Position numbers and translations under genes: made by a program. The notes beneath the pieces were generated by a model. It was not told the origin of the DNA and ran no database searches. It was given only the letters and a program-made list of their open reading frames with translations. From NCBI GenBank assembly GCA_016703425.1, contig JADJCA010000008.1, forward strand, positions 360,001-424,000: a stretch of DNA of 64,000 bases, read 5' to 3'. Shown here one piece after another: positions 34,555 to 43,285 of this stretch; the stretch's first letter is position 1, and every line of letters starts with the position of its first letter. This stretch comes from Myxococcales bacterium (lineage in GTDB: Bacteria > Myxococcota_A > Polyangia > Polyangiales > Polyangiaceae).

Positions 34555-36347
34555 GCCTTCTTGCCTTGCGGCAAGCGAATCTCGAAGGCCGCACCGGTGG
34601 GCTTCGAACGAGCGGAGACGGTGCCGTCGTGCTCTTCGACGATCTTCTTGACGATGGCGAGCCCCAAGCCGGTGCCGCCCTTCTTGCCGCTCGTGACGAA
34701 CGACTGAAAGAGCCGGTGTTCGATGTCCTTGGGGATGCCAGGGCCGTTGTCGGACACGGTGACGACGACGTCGTCCTTTTCGCGGGCGCAGCGAATGGTG
34801 ACGCGCCCCTTCTTTCGGTCGCCGAGCGCCTCGGCGGCGTTGCGCGCCAGGTTGTGGAGCACGCGGAGGAGCTTGCCCTCGTCGAAGCGCGCCGTGCCCT
34901 TGTCGGCGATGTCCATGACGAGCTCGACGCCGCTACGGCCCAGCATGGGCTCAAGCTGCTCCTTAACCGATTCAAAGAAGGGTTGAAGGTACACCTTTCG
35001 CACGAGGATGCTGCGTTCGCCGCGGGCGAACTCCAGCACCTCGCGTTGCATCGACGCGATGAGATCGAATTGGCCCAGCGTCAGCCCCGCGTAGTGCTTG
35101 CGCCGGTCGGCGGCGTTCTCGTTGGTCATCATCTGCACGTAGCCGCTGATGACCGTCAGCGGCGTCTTCAAGTCATGAATGACGCCCGAGAGGAGGCGCC
35201 CGATGGTCGTGAGCCGCTCCTCGCGCTCCCGCGCCTCGCGCGCCTGCTGCAATCGTATGGCCGTGGAGGCGTTGGCCGCTACGAGGAGGACGAGGCCACG
35301 ATCCTCGTCGGAGAAGCCGTCGTCGTGCCGCTTGTTGTAGAGCGCGAGCGCACCCATGGGGCGACCGTCGTCGCCTTCCAGCGGCACCGCCAGCGCCGAC
35401 GTCGCGCTGAAGCCGACCATCGTGTCGAGATCGCGATCGGTGCGCCGCTCCGTCTCGGCGGCGTTGGAGAGGATGATCTCCTCGTAACGCATCGCATGGC
35501 CGATGAGCCCTTGGCCTTCGCGGAGCGGAAAGCGACGCAGCTTCCGGTGGCGGTCGTCGACGACGAAGAGCGAGATCTCCTCGGAGGTCGCGTCGCGGAG
35601 CGCGACGGCGGCGGCTCGCGCCTCGCAAGACCGCATCGCTTCGCCGAGGACGGCCATGAAGAGCTCCTCGAGTGACGCGGCGCGGGCCATGGCGCTCTCC
35701 AAGCTGAAGAGCAGCCGGAGATCGCGGACGCGGTGCTCAAGCTGCTCTTTGGTCTCGAGCAGCTGCATGTTTTTCTGAATGGCCGAGAGGAAGAGCCGCG
35801 AATTGTCGATGGACACGGCGGCCTGCGTCGCGAGCGCGGAAAGAAGGCTGATGTCTTCGGCGGTGAAATCGCCCCGCAGCTTGTTGAGCACCTGGACGAC
35901 GCCGATGGTGCGGCCCAGGTGATTCTTCATGGGGGCTGCCAAGATCGAGCGAGTCCGGTAGCCCGAGGCCATGTCCCACGCGGGGTTGAAGCGAGGGTCT
36001 TTGTAGGCGTCTTTGACGTGTTGAAGCTTCCCCGTGCGCGCGACGTGGCCCGCGATGCCTTGTCCGCTCTTGAGACGAATGGAGCGGACCTCGTCGCCTT
36101 GGATCACCTGCGAGACGAGCTCGTCGGTCGTCTCGTCGACGAGGTAGAGCGTGGCGCGATCCGCCTCGAGCGCGTCGGTGATCTTCGAGAGAATGAGCTC
36201 GAGGACCTGGTCGAGATCGAGCGTCGTGCCGAGCGCAAGACCGACATCGCGAAGGGCCTGCGATACGCGCCGCTCGTGGGCGAGCGCCTCCTCCAGCTCG
36301 GCGACGCGCCGGCTGCTGCTCGTCATGGGCTTCGCCACGCGGGCCAT
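34551..36347 (-). CDS. Soluble GAF-domain sensor histidine kinase
   Basis: The product has 598 residues from the ATG at 36347 (a GTG at 36353 is also possible). After an N-terminal coiled segment there are two GAF domains (about residues 40-185 and 205-365), the first with a GIAGHVARTGKLQHV segment and the second with GLIGHAMRYEEIIL. The His box is SGVIHDLKTPLTVISG (near residue 390), followed by an ATPase domain with NLARNAAEAL, SDNGPGIPKD and GGTGLGLAIV. There is no membrane segment, so it senses a cytoplasmic signal. No response regulator is adjacent. It overlaps the L,D-transpeptidase start, suggesting a link to the cell envelope. Confidence 0.9.
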   Translation of the reverse strand: MARVAKPMTSSSRRVAELEEALAHERRVSQALRDVGLALGTTLDLDQVLELILSKITDALEADRATLYLVDETTDELVSQVIQGDEVRSIRLKSGQGIAGHVARTGKLQHVKDAYKDPRFNPAWDMASGYRTRSILAAPMKNHLGRTIGVVQVLNKLRGDFTAEDISLLSALATQAAVSIDNSRLFLSAIQKNMQLLETKEQLEHRVRDLRLLFSLESAMARAASLEELFMAVLGEAMRSCEARAAAVALRDATSEEISLFVVDDRHRKLRRFPLREGQGLIGHAMRYEEIILSNAAETERRTDRDLDTMVGFSATSALAVPLEGDDGRPMGALALYNKRHDDGFSDEDRGLVLLVAANASTAIRLQQAREAREREERLTTIGRLLSGVIHDLKTPLTVISGYVQMMTNENAADRRKHYAGLTLGQFDLIASMQREVLEFARGERSILVRKVYLQPFFESVKEQLEPMLGRSGVELVMDIADKGTARFDEGKLLRVLHNLARNAAEALGDRKKGRVTIRCAREKDDVVVTVSDNGPGIPKDIEHRLFQSFVTSGKKGGTGLGLAIVKKIVEEHDGTVSARSKPTGAAFEIRLPQGKKA

Positions 36348-36402
36348 CGGCACCCATCATAGGCCAGTTCGGGCCCGTTCCCGCGACTCACGGCGGGTCA
36401 AT

Positions 36403-36412
36403 TTTCGCGAAA
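36403..36412. promoter_or_regulatory. Perfect 10-bp palindrome between divergent genes
   Basis: TTTCGCGAAA lies in an AT-richer patch between the sensor kinase (start 36347, leftward) and the GST gene (start 36505, rightward). Its place in a divergent promoter region makes it a candidate operator, but no regulator is known. Confidence 0.2.
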
Positions 36413-36504
36413 TTTCGGGGACCTGGGCGTGATCGCGAAAAAAGAGAGCAGACGCCGATGAGTTTGCCCCGCGCGCGCCGTCTACACGCAAAAAGGAGAC
36501 CCCC

Positions 36505-37116
36505 ATGACCATCACGCTCCACGGTGTTCCCGGCACTCGCTCGACCCGCGCCCAATGGCTCCTCGAAGAGCTCGGCGTTCCCTACGAGCATCACAAGCTC
36601 GACTTCATGAAGGGCGAGCACAAAGGCGAGGCGCACCTCGCTCGGCACCGCCACGGCCTGGTGCCCTCCATGGACCTCGGCACGGGTCCAATGATCGAGT
36701 CGGCAGCGATGTGCCTCGCGCTGGCGGATTTCCACGAAAACAAGTTGCTCGCGCCGAAGCCGACGTCGCCGGCGCGCGCCCGGTACTACGAGGCCATCGT
36801 CTACGCGATCTCGACGCTCGATGAGTGCGTGATTCCGCTCTACTTCCACAAGAAGGTTTTGCCCGAGGCCCAGCGTGATGCGCAGGTGATCGCGGCGAAG
36901 GAGCCGACGTGGAAGGTCGCGGCCGACGTGCTTACGGACCGGCTTGGCGACAAGCCCTACCTGTGCGGGCAAGACTTCACGGCCGCCGACGTCGTCGTGG
37001 GTTACGACCTGGTGCTCGCCCTCGAGATCGGCCTGCTCAAGAACCACTTGAAGCTTGCCGACTACACGCAGCGCCTCATGGCGCGACCGGCCTTCAAGCG
37101 CGCCTTTCCGATGTAA
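36505..37116 (+). CDS. Glutathione S-transferase
   Basis: The product has 203 residues. The N-terminal thioredoxin-like domain (MTITLHGVPGTRSTRAQWLL, then LVPSMDLG and IESAAMCLAL) holds the Ser/Arg start of the glutathione site and the ES pair that binds the glutathione gamma-glutamyl end. The C-terminal domain is helical with PYLCGQDFTAADVVVGY, the N-capping box of the family. It probably conjugates glutathione to an electrophile in the cytoplasm. A strong Shine-Dalgarno (AAAGGAG) precedes the ATG. The ECF sigma gene follows 65 bp later. Confidence 0.9.
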   Translation: MTITLHGVPGTRSTRAQWLLEELGVPYEHHKLDFMKGEHKGEAHLARHRHGLVPSMDLGTGPMIESAAMCLALADFHENKLLAPKPTSPARARYYEAIVYAISTLDECVIPLYFHKKVLPEAQRDAQVIAAKEPTWKVAADVLTDRLGDKPYLCGQDFTAADVVVGYDLVLALEIGLLKNHLKLADYTQRLMARPAFKRAFPM

Positions 37117-37181
37117 TGTGCAAGGGTGTGACGTGTCAGGGCGCGTTGACCGGCGCCAGAGTGGAAGGTACGACCCGCTGA

Positions 37182-38177
37182 ATGCCTGAGGAAGCCCCGC
37201 TTTCGGCTGCACGGCGCGGCGACGAAGTCGCTTTCCGCGAGCTCGTCGCCCCGCACCGGCGGGAGCTGCGCGCCTATTGCTACCGCATGGCCGGCTCGCT
37301 CGAGGACGCCGACGATCTTTTGCAGGAGAGCCTTCTCCGCGCGTGGCGCGGGCTCGCGACCTTCGAAGGGCGCTCGAGCCTGCGCACGTGGCTCTACCGC
37401 GTGACGTGGAGCGCATGCGTCGACGGCCTCGAAGGCAAGGCGCAGCGCATGTTGCCCATCGACCTCGGACCGCCGTCCGACGAGAACGAGCCGATGCCGC
37501 CGCCGCGGCTCGACGGATGGCTGGGCCCCTGCCCGGCCTCGCTCTACGTCGACGATGCGCCGTCACCGGAGGCGCGCTACAGCGGCCGCGAGAGCGTGGC
37601 GCTAGCCTTCTTGGCGGCGCTGCAGCTCCTCCCCCCGAAACAGCGCGCCCTCCTCATCGCGAGAGACGTCGTCGGCTGGAGCAGCGAGGAGTGCGCCGAG
37701 TGGCTCGGCACAACGGTGACCGCCGTCAACAGCGCTTTGCAGCGGGCGCGCGAGACGATGGACGCGAAGCGAGGCGGGTGGTCCGCGCTGCCGGTCGAGG
37801 ACGAGACGACACGAGCGCTCGTCGCCCGCTACGTCGCGGCCTGGGAGAGCGCCGACGTGACGGCGCTGGTCGCGCTCCTCCACGAGGACGCGACGCTGTC
37901 GATGCCGCCCATCCCGCTGTGGTTGCGCGGACCGCGAAGCATCGGTGCGTCGCTTCGAGCCATGGTGCTTCCGCCGGAAGCGCGGGGGGTCTTTCGCCTC
38001 GTGCCGACAGAAGCCAACGGGCTTCCGTCGTTGGCGACATACCAAAAGGGCCCAGACGGGGCCTTCGCCGCGGCTTCGCTCCAGCTGCTCGAGATCGCTG
38101 GCTCGCAAGTTCGCGCGATGACGGCATTTCTCGACCCAACGCTGCTCGCGCGGTTCGGTTCGCCCGAGCGGCTCTGA
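37182..38177 (+). CDS. ECF sigma factor with C-terminal SnoaL-like domain
   Basis: The product has 331 residues. Sigma region 2 is seen in DDLLQESLLRAWRGLATF and the RTWLYRVTWSACVD helix; region 4 in LPPKQRALLIARDVVGWSSEECAEWLG. A domain of about 130 residues with VARYVAAWESADVTALVALL follows, as in the SnoaL fold. This layout matches the sigma-70 group TIGR02960 (SigG-like), common in Actinobacteria, in which the C-domain is thought to control activity in place of an anti-sigma factor. No anti-sigma gene is adjacent. The GST gene upstream may be a target. Confidence 0.85.
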   Translation: MPEEAPLSAARRGDEVAFRELVAPHRRELRAYCYRMAGSLEDADDLLQESLLRAWRGLATFEGRSSLRTWLYRVTWSACVDGLEGKAQRMLPIDLGPPSDENEPMPPPRLDGWLGPCPASLYVDDAPSPEARYSGRESVALAFLAALQLLPPKQRALLIARDVVGWSSEECAEWLGTTVTAVNSALQRARETMDAKRGGWSALPVEDETTRALVARYVAAWESADVTALVALLHEDATLSMPPIPLWLRGPRSIGASLRAMVLPPEARGVFRLVPTEANGLPSLATYQKGPDGAFAAASLQLLEIAGSQVRAMTAFLDPTLLARFGSPERL

Positions 38178-38326
38178 ACGGCGAACAGCGGTTCGCGTGC
38201 GACGCGCTTGAAGCGCATCACGGGCACGCCTCGAAAGGCCCCCCGGGCGGCCGATCCACGAGAAGCCCCGATCGCCTGGGGTCGCGCGAGCAGGAGGCTG
38301 GCACGGCCGGTGCAGTTCGCATCGGC

Positions 38327-39088
38327 ATGTTCGGCATCCATTCGGTTCAACGGCGGCTCGTTCTTCTGATCCTCTTGGCCAGCTGCCACGACGAGGAAGA
38401 GCCTTGCCACAACGGCGCATGCGGCTTGATGCCTGGGGGCACGGCGCACTACGTGTCCGGCGGCGGAACGGCCGCCAAAGGGCAGGTCGTCATCACGGCG
38501 TCCGCCGACGACGTCCGCGTCTATCAGGCGGAGACGCGCTGGGGAGACCACTTCCGGTACGGGGAAGAAGTCCCCCGGACACTCGCGGCTGGAACCACTG
38601 ACGCGGCCCCTTCTCAGCCTCGTCTGGACCCGAATGCTACGGAGGCTGGCGACGCTGGCGACAAGGACGCAACGACCGACGCCGAGGTGCGGTCGGAAAC
38701 TTCGTGGCCCGACCGCGAGGTCGTGCCAACAGATTGGATGTGGCGCGTCGCCGTCACTTTGAATGACGCCAAGGACACACCGACGACCTCGCTCGAGAGC
38801 CTAGGCTCCACCGCGCACTACTGCACGAGCCGTACAGACGTACTTCGCGAAGTCCGGTACGGCGAGCCTGGGTGGCGCAGCGACACGCCCTTCGTCTGCG
38901 TGGCGAACGATGGCCGGGAGAGCCCTGCGAGGCGCGTCGTACTGGCCGGTCGTTTCGTGCGAGATGACGAGCAAGCCGAAAGGCTCGGACTTGGACGGTT
39001 CTTCCAGGTCGAGCTTCGCTCCCCCGACGGCAACGTGGCAGGCGACCTGGAGGCAAAGCAGTCCAAGCGCGTCTACGACTGCTACTGA
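38327..39088 (+). CDS. Predicted lipoprotein of unknown function
   Basis: The product has 253 residues. The signal ends in the lipobox LASC. A short Cys pair (EPCHNGACG) lies near the N-terminus, then an acidic region with Asp/Ala/Thr-rich sequence (GDKDATTDAEVR) near the middle, and a beta-rich end. No family is recognised. The ATG at 38327 starts the signal sequence; the frame remains open upstream over the sigma gene but that is a shadow. It lies 149 bp after the sigma gene. Confidence 0.6.
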   Translation: MFGIHSVQRRLVLLILLASCHDEEEPCHNGACGLMPGGTAHYVSGGGTAAKGQVVITASADDVRVYQAETRWGDHFRYGEEVPRTLAAGTTDAAPSQPRLDPNATEAGDAGDKDATTDAEVRSETSWPDREVVPTDWMWRVAVTLNDAKDTPTTSLESLGSTAHYCTSRTDVLREVRYGEPGWRSDTPFVCVANDGRESPARRVVLAGRFVRDDEQAERLGLGRFFQVELRSPDGNVAGDLEAKQSKRVYDCY

Positions 39089-39246
39089 CCGGTTCGACGC
39101 TCGTGAGGCTGCCATCTCGGGGCCTCCGTGAACGGCGGCCGGCGGGCCCTAAGTGCTTCCGCGCCGCGCGGGAGAGCGGTATAGAGCGGTCTCTCGAGCG
39201 CTCGGAAAACTCCGGCGCTGGATGGCGCCCTGCGAGCTTTCCCGTC

Positions 39247-39966
39247 ATGCCGAAGACCCTCATCGTCACCCCGACCTACAACGAGAAAGAGAACCTCCCC
39301 CGCTTCATCGAAGCGGTGCGCAAGGCAGCGCCCGAGGCCGATATCCTCGTTGTCGACGACAACTCTCCCGACGGCACGGGCAAGCTGGCCGACGACATCG
39401 CAGCGAAGGATCCGCGCGTGCGCGTGATGCACCGCGCCGGCAAGCTCGGCCTCGGCACCGCGTACCTTCAGGCCTTCGCGAAGGGTCTCGACGAAGGTTA
39501 CGACTGGTTCTTCGAGATGGACGCGGACCTCTCGCACGACCCGAAATACCTCGCGGCATTCTTCGCGGCCCTCGCGGAGGGCAACGACGTCATCATCGGC
39601 TCGCGCAACATTCCCGGCGGCAACGTCGAGGGTTGGGGCCCGGGTCGCCACTTCATCTCGAAGGGCGGGAGCATCTACTCGCGAACCATCCTCGGCCTCG
39701 GCGTCCGCGATCTGACGAGCGGGTACAAGGCGTTCACGAGGCGCGCGCTCCTCGCCATCGACCTGCCGAGCGTGCACTCGAACGGCTACTCGTTCCAAAT
39801 CGAGATGACCTACCGCGCCATCCTGCGAGGCATGCGGGTCAAGGAAGTCCCCATCGTCTTCGTCGACCGCACGGCCGGTGCGTCCAAGATGAGCCGCAAG
39901 ATCTTCTTGGAGGCCGTCGGAGTCGTGTGGCGCCTCCGCTACGAAGGCCTCACGGGAAAGCTCTAG
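39247..39966 (+). CDS. Polyprenol/dolichol-phosphate mannosyltransferase-like GT2 glycosyltransferase
   Basis: The product has 239 residues. The GT-A fold shows TLIVTPTYNEKENLPRF, VVDDNSPDGTG and the metal site MDADLSHDP, all close to DPM1-type enzymes that load mannose on a polyprenyl phosphate. It ends IFLEAVGVVWRLRYEG without the C-terminal membrane helices of longer bacterial members. The ATG at 39247 is used since the family N-terminus begins there. A methyltransferase gene starts 5 bp after the stop, suggesting that both act on the same glycolipid or glycan. Confidence 0.9.
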   Translation: MPKTLIVTPTYNEKENLPRFIEAVRKAAPEADILVVDDNSPDGTGKLADDIAAKDPRVRVMHRAGKLGLGTAYLQAFAKGLDEGYDWFFEMDADLSHDPKYLAAFFAALAEGNDVIIGSRNIPGGNVEGWGPGRHFISKGGSIYSRTILGLGVRDLTSGYKAFTRRALLAIDLPSVHSNGYSFQIEMTYRAILRGMRVKEVPIVFVDRTAGASKMSRKIFLEAVGVVWRLRYEGLTGKL

Positions 39967-39970
39967 GATC

Positions 39971-40771
39971 GTGCCTCCCGAGCGCCCCGACGGAGCGGGC
40001 CCGCACTCCGCGGTCCCGGCCGACGCTCGCGCGGAGGCGAACATCGACGCGGCGCCTCCCTCTGCACGGCGCACACGCGCGAGCGTCGCGGCGCCGCGAC
40101 CTCCGTCCTTCGCGGCCACGGAGGTGTTCGGACGCGAGGCGCTCCGTCGCATCGCCAAGTCGCTGCCGCTCTTCGAGCGCGCTTACGCGGAGATTCGCTT
40201 CTCCATCCTTCGCCCGAAGCTGCTCAGCGTCATGGACCTCTTGTTGCCCGACGAGGGGCGCATCCTCGACGTCGGCTGCGGCTTCGGGCTCTTTGCCGCC
40301 TACTTCGGGCAAACTCACCCAGGCCGCAGCATCGTTGGCGTCGACCCGAACGCGCGCCGCGTGAAGCTGGCGCGCCACGTCGCCAGCGAGCTGGGGCTCG
40401 ACGGGCACTCGTTCGAGGTCGGCGACGTGCGCCAAGCACGCCTCGAAGGCCCCTTCGCCGGCGCCTACGTGCTCGACGTGATGCATCACATTCCCGCGGC
40501 GGAGCAGGAGCCGACGCTCGCGCGCATGGCCGATCTCTTGGCCCCCGGTGGCGTCTTGCTCATCAAAGACATCACGACGGAGCCGCTGCATGGCCTGCTC
40601 TTCACCGAGGCGCTCGATCGCTTGATGGTCGGACTGAATGAGCCGCTGGCGTATCGGCATCACGGCGCGTGGGGCGAGATGCTCACGAGGCTGGGCTTCA
40701 AGGTTCGCATCGTTCGAGTGCCAGACGTCCTGCCGTATCCACACGTCGTCATCGCTGCAACGAAGGCCTGA
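39971..40771 (+). CDS. Class I SAM-dependent methyltransferase
   Basis: The product has 266 residues from the GTG at 39971. After a Pro/Ala-rich N-terminal stretch of about 45 residues, motif I of the SAM-binding fold is ILDVGCGFGLFAAYF (near residue 98), with VGVDPNARRV (motif II acid) and VLDVMHHIP (motif IV). It should transfer a methyl group from SAM to a small molecule or lipid-linked sugar. It directly follows the DPM1-like gene, separated by 4 bp; the substrate is unknown. Confidence 0.85.
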   Translation: MPPERPDGAGPHSAVPADARAEANIDAAPPSARRTRASVAAPRPPSFAATEVFGREALRRIAKSLPLFERAYAEIRFSILRPKLLSVMDLLLPDEGRILDVGCGFGLFAAYFGQTHPGRSIVGVDPNARRVKLARHVASELGLDGHSFEVGDVRQARLEGPFAGAYVLDVMHHIPAAEQEPTLARMADLLAPGGVLLIKDITTEPLHGLLFTEALDRLMVGLNEPLAYRHHGAWGEMLTRLGFKVRIVRVPDVLPYPHVVIAATKA

Positions 40772-40823
40772 GCTCGTTACCGGCGCCTTGTGAGTGCGCC
40801 GCGCTCCCGCGTAGGCTGCGCGA

Positions 40824-41249
40824 ATGGTTCAGAAGCGTCTGGCGATGGGGTCTCTATGCCTTTTGACGTTCGCGTGCGGCGCGCCCGCAGCGCCGCCTGC
40901 GACTCCCGAACCGGCGACGGCCGCGCCTCCCGCTAGAGAGGCTGCAACGCCGGTCGTCGATGCGGGTCCGCCAGCAAAGACAGGCGCGCAGAAGCGCCCG
41001 CTCGAGATCCGAAACGGCTGCGACACGGTCGCTTCGGTGTTCTTCGGGGAGGACCCGAAGGTCGCCGACCAGGGCGAAAAACACGCACTCGGCGTCGGCG
41101 CTACGAAGCCGGTGCCGCGCCGCGCCGACGGCTCGCAGACCGTCTGGCTCCTGGACGACGCCGGAGCGCCGCTCATCAAAGTGAACATCACGCGAGGGAT
41201 GAAGCAGATTGAAGTCGGCCGCAGCTGCCGCACGCTCGACGCGCGCTAG
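40824..41249 (+). CDS. Small lipoprotein with Ala/Pro-rich linker
   Basis: The product has 141 residues. The signal (LCLLTFACG) gives a lipobox-type FAC-G, though weak at -3. A spacer of about 45 residues rich in Ala, Pro and Thr leads to a globular C-terminus of about 80 residues with two Cys (NGCDTVASVFFGED and GRSCRTLD). No family is recognised. An in-frame Met at residue 8 is an alternative start. It lies just upstream of the tRNA-Arg gene. Confidence 0.6.
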   Translation: MVQKRLAMGSLCLLTFACGAPAAPPATPEPATAAPPAREAATPVVDAGPPAKTGAQKRPLEIRNGCDTVASVFFGEDPKVADQGEKHALGVGATKPVPRRADGSQTVWLLDDAGAPLIKVNITRGMKQIEVGRSCRTLDAR

Positions 41250-41298
41250 CGTCTGCAGGCCTTCGCTCGTCAGGCACCGCTCTCCCCGAGGCCGTGGG

Positions 41299-41328
41299 TT
41301 GATAGACGAGTCCCGCGCCCCGTGATAC
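41299..41328 (+). promoter_or_regulatory. Candidate promoter for tRNA-Arg
   Basis: TTGATA (41299-41304) and TGATAC (41323-41328) are separated by 18 bp and sit about 20 bp before the mature tRNA 5' end. The matches to sigma-70 consensus are partial. Confidence 0.35.
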
Positions 41329-41347
41329 GTCGTGGGCGTTTCCGTTC

Positions 41348-41421
41348 GCGCTCGTAGCTCAGCTGGATAGAGCATCGGCCTTCGAAGCCGAGGGTTACAG
41401 GTTCGATTCCTGTCGAGCGCA
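41348..41421 (+). tRNA. tRNA-Arg (anticodon UCG)
   Basis: The acceptor arm GCGCTCG (41348-41354) pairs with CGAGCGC (41414-41420), and the discriminator is A41421. The D arm begins TAGCTCAGCTGGATAGAGC. The anticodon stem TCGGC/GCCGA holds the loop CTTCGAA, giving anticodon TCG (reads CGA). The T arm has GGTTCGATTCC. CCA is not encoded after it. The 74-nt length is normal. Confidence 0.95.
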
Positions 41422-41572
41422 CTAGGATCTGCCGGGGCGCGATCGGTTCGATCGCCGGCTACGCAGGTTGGATCAGGGGGGAATCAAGGGGAATCCCGCG
41501 AGGCCCCCTCTCTCGGAAGATCGCCCCCTTTCGAGGTCGCGCACGCGGCACGCCAGCTGCTTCCGGGGGAGC

Positions 41573-42415
41573 ATGAACCCGAGGTGCCACCAGGTCGCCG
41601 CGTCCGCGCTCGCTGTTGCGCTTGCCAGTGTGCTCGCGGCGTGTGCCGGAGAGAGTCACGAATCCGCCGGGCTGCCGGAGCCATCGAGCGTGGAGGCGGC
41701 GCTGTCGGAGCGCCCGCCGCTCGGCACGTACGTCCGGCGGACTGGTCCCACTGGCACCATCGGCGAACACCGCCGCAGTCAATCTCACATCGATCGGCTT
41801 ACGCTGTTGACGAGCGACACCTTCGAAGCAGACGTCACCATCGAGCGTCGGGAGTCATCGACACGCGAGAAGAGCTTCGTCCGCGGCGCGTACAGCTTGC
41901 GGCCCGGTGCTCGGGGCGGCGAGTTCGTCTTCGACCCCGTGGGCCTCGAGGTGTACTCCCTCGAGAGGGTCGGCGATCGGCTCACTGTCGTGACCCAATG
42001 GGAAGGTAGGCGGACCGAGCTGGAGCGCGTTGAGACGCTCGACCCACGGGATTCGCCAACCCTACGGCTCGACTGCGCCCATGCAGCGTCGAACGCCTCG
42101 GCGCGCGACACGATCGACGTTGTCGTGGTGGGCGAAGGGCACCTTCGAGGCACGGCGGACGTTCACAATGAATCCGGCTCTCGCTCGTGGCCCAGGTCCC
42201 AAAGCTACGAACTTACCGTGTCTCGCGCGGCCCCCGAGGGCGTGCGCGCGCTGGCGTCGCCACCGCGAGAGGAGCACTCCCTGGAGCTTCGGTTCAGCAA
42301 AGTGGATCTCGAAAATCCCGGTGAGCAGGCCTTCGAGGCGCACGGCTCCTTCAAGAACGAGGGCCCCTACAGCCCCATGAGGATGTTCAAGCTTGCCTGC
42401 CGTCGCAAGCGCTGA
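41573..42415 (+). CDS. Predicted lipoprotein of unknown function
   Basis: The product has 280 residues. The signal ends in LAAC. A GGGGGAG Shine-Dalgarno lies before the ATG at 41573. The mature part is charged and beta-rich (TFEADVTIERRESST, GEFVFDPVGLEVYSLERVG) with two Cys in the C-terminal half (LDCAHA and KLACRR). No family is recognised. It follows the tRNA-Arg gene and begins a run of secreted proteins that may be an accessory segment. Confidence 0.6.
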   Translation: MNPRCHQVAASALAVALASVLAACAGESHESAGLPEPSSVEAALSERPPLGTYVRRTGPTGTIGEHRRSQSHIDRLTLLTSDTFEADVTIERRESSTREKSFVRGAYSLRPGARGGEFVFDPVGLEVYSLERVGDRLTVVTQWEGRRTELERVETLDPRDSPTLRLDCAHAASNASARDTIDVVVVGEGHLRGTADVHNESGSRSWPRSQSYELTVSRAAPEGVRALASPPREEHSLELRFSKVDLENPGEQAFEAHGSFKNEGPYSPMRMFKLACRRKR

Positions 42416-42673
42416 GGGGCGCTGCCGCGCTGATGCGCGCGTCGCTTTCGCAGACACGGGCCCAGACCGGTCGCTGGCGCGACGGAGCACAGACACCGTC
42501 GGGTGGCTGTTCGCGGTAGCCGCTCTCGAAGGCCCACACTTGGTCGTGCGGGTCGATCACGAGCGAACCATGAGCCGCGAGCGCGCCCGTGATTGCCACG
42601 GTTAGCACCGTGGCACGAGTGCTGCTCCCTATGCGGCGATGGGAACGCAGGCGTTCCAATAAAGGAGATGGTC

Positions 42674-43285
42674 ATGTTCAAGATGCCGCTTGTTGCACTC
42701 GCCCTTTCACTCGCTCTCGTCGGTTGTGGAGGATCGGATTCCGCCGGGGAAGAGGAAGCGTCCGCGCTGACCGGCGAAGGGCAGAGCGGTGCGCAGCAGC
42801 AGCGCTCCTTCTCGTTCTCGGGGCAGTTCGTACGCACGGGTTGCGAAGCCTCTGGCACGCACTCGCCGACCGCATGCGGGCGGGAGGGCGTCGCCGGTCC
42901 TGGCTCATTCAGCATCGAGTTCCCGCAAACGCTGCCGACGATCGACCGCGAGATCCCTGAAGACAAGATTCGAGTGAAGGTCTCGGTCAAGTCACCGGGC
43001 ATTCTTGAGGGCGAAGCGCCGATCGACGTCAGCTTCGAGACAGACATGACGACATCGATGTGGGGCACCCTGTACGGCGCCGACTACCGCGTGACGGGTC
43101 GACGATTCGGCGGCGACGCCCCGCAAAGCCTCTTTCCGAACAACCCCTCGTTCGAGGGGCGACGCGGAGTGGGCGTGAGCGCAGAGATCATGGCCGACGG
43201 AAAGATCGAGCGCATCAGCGTGGGCTTGCGGATCACCCACGATCTCGATCGGAGCACGGTGCTCGTCTTCAACGCGGCGCCGTGA
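42674..43285 (+). CDS. Predicted lipoprotein of unknown function
   Basis: The product has 203 residues from the ATG at 42674, chosen because AAAGGAG (42661-42667) lies 6 nt upstream; another ATG at 42668 abuts the Shine-Dalgarno. The signal ends LVGCGG. The mature region contains a Ser/Gly/Glu-rich spacer, one Cys pair (RTGCEASG, TACGREG) and a beta-rich C-terminus with VGLRITHDLD. No family is recognised. It is separated by 258 bp from the previous lipoprotein. Confidence 0.62.
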   Translation: MFKMPLVALALSLALVGCGGSDSAGEEEASALTGEGQSGAQQQRSFSFSGQFVRTGCEASGTHSPTACGREGVAGPGSFSIEFPQTLPTIDREIPEDKIRVKVSVKSPGILEGEAPIDVSFETDMTTSMWGTLYGADYRVTGRRFGGDAPQSLFPNNPSFEGRRGVGVSAEIMADGKIERISVGLRITHDLDRSTVLVFNAAP

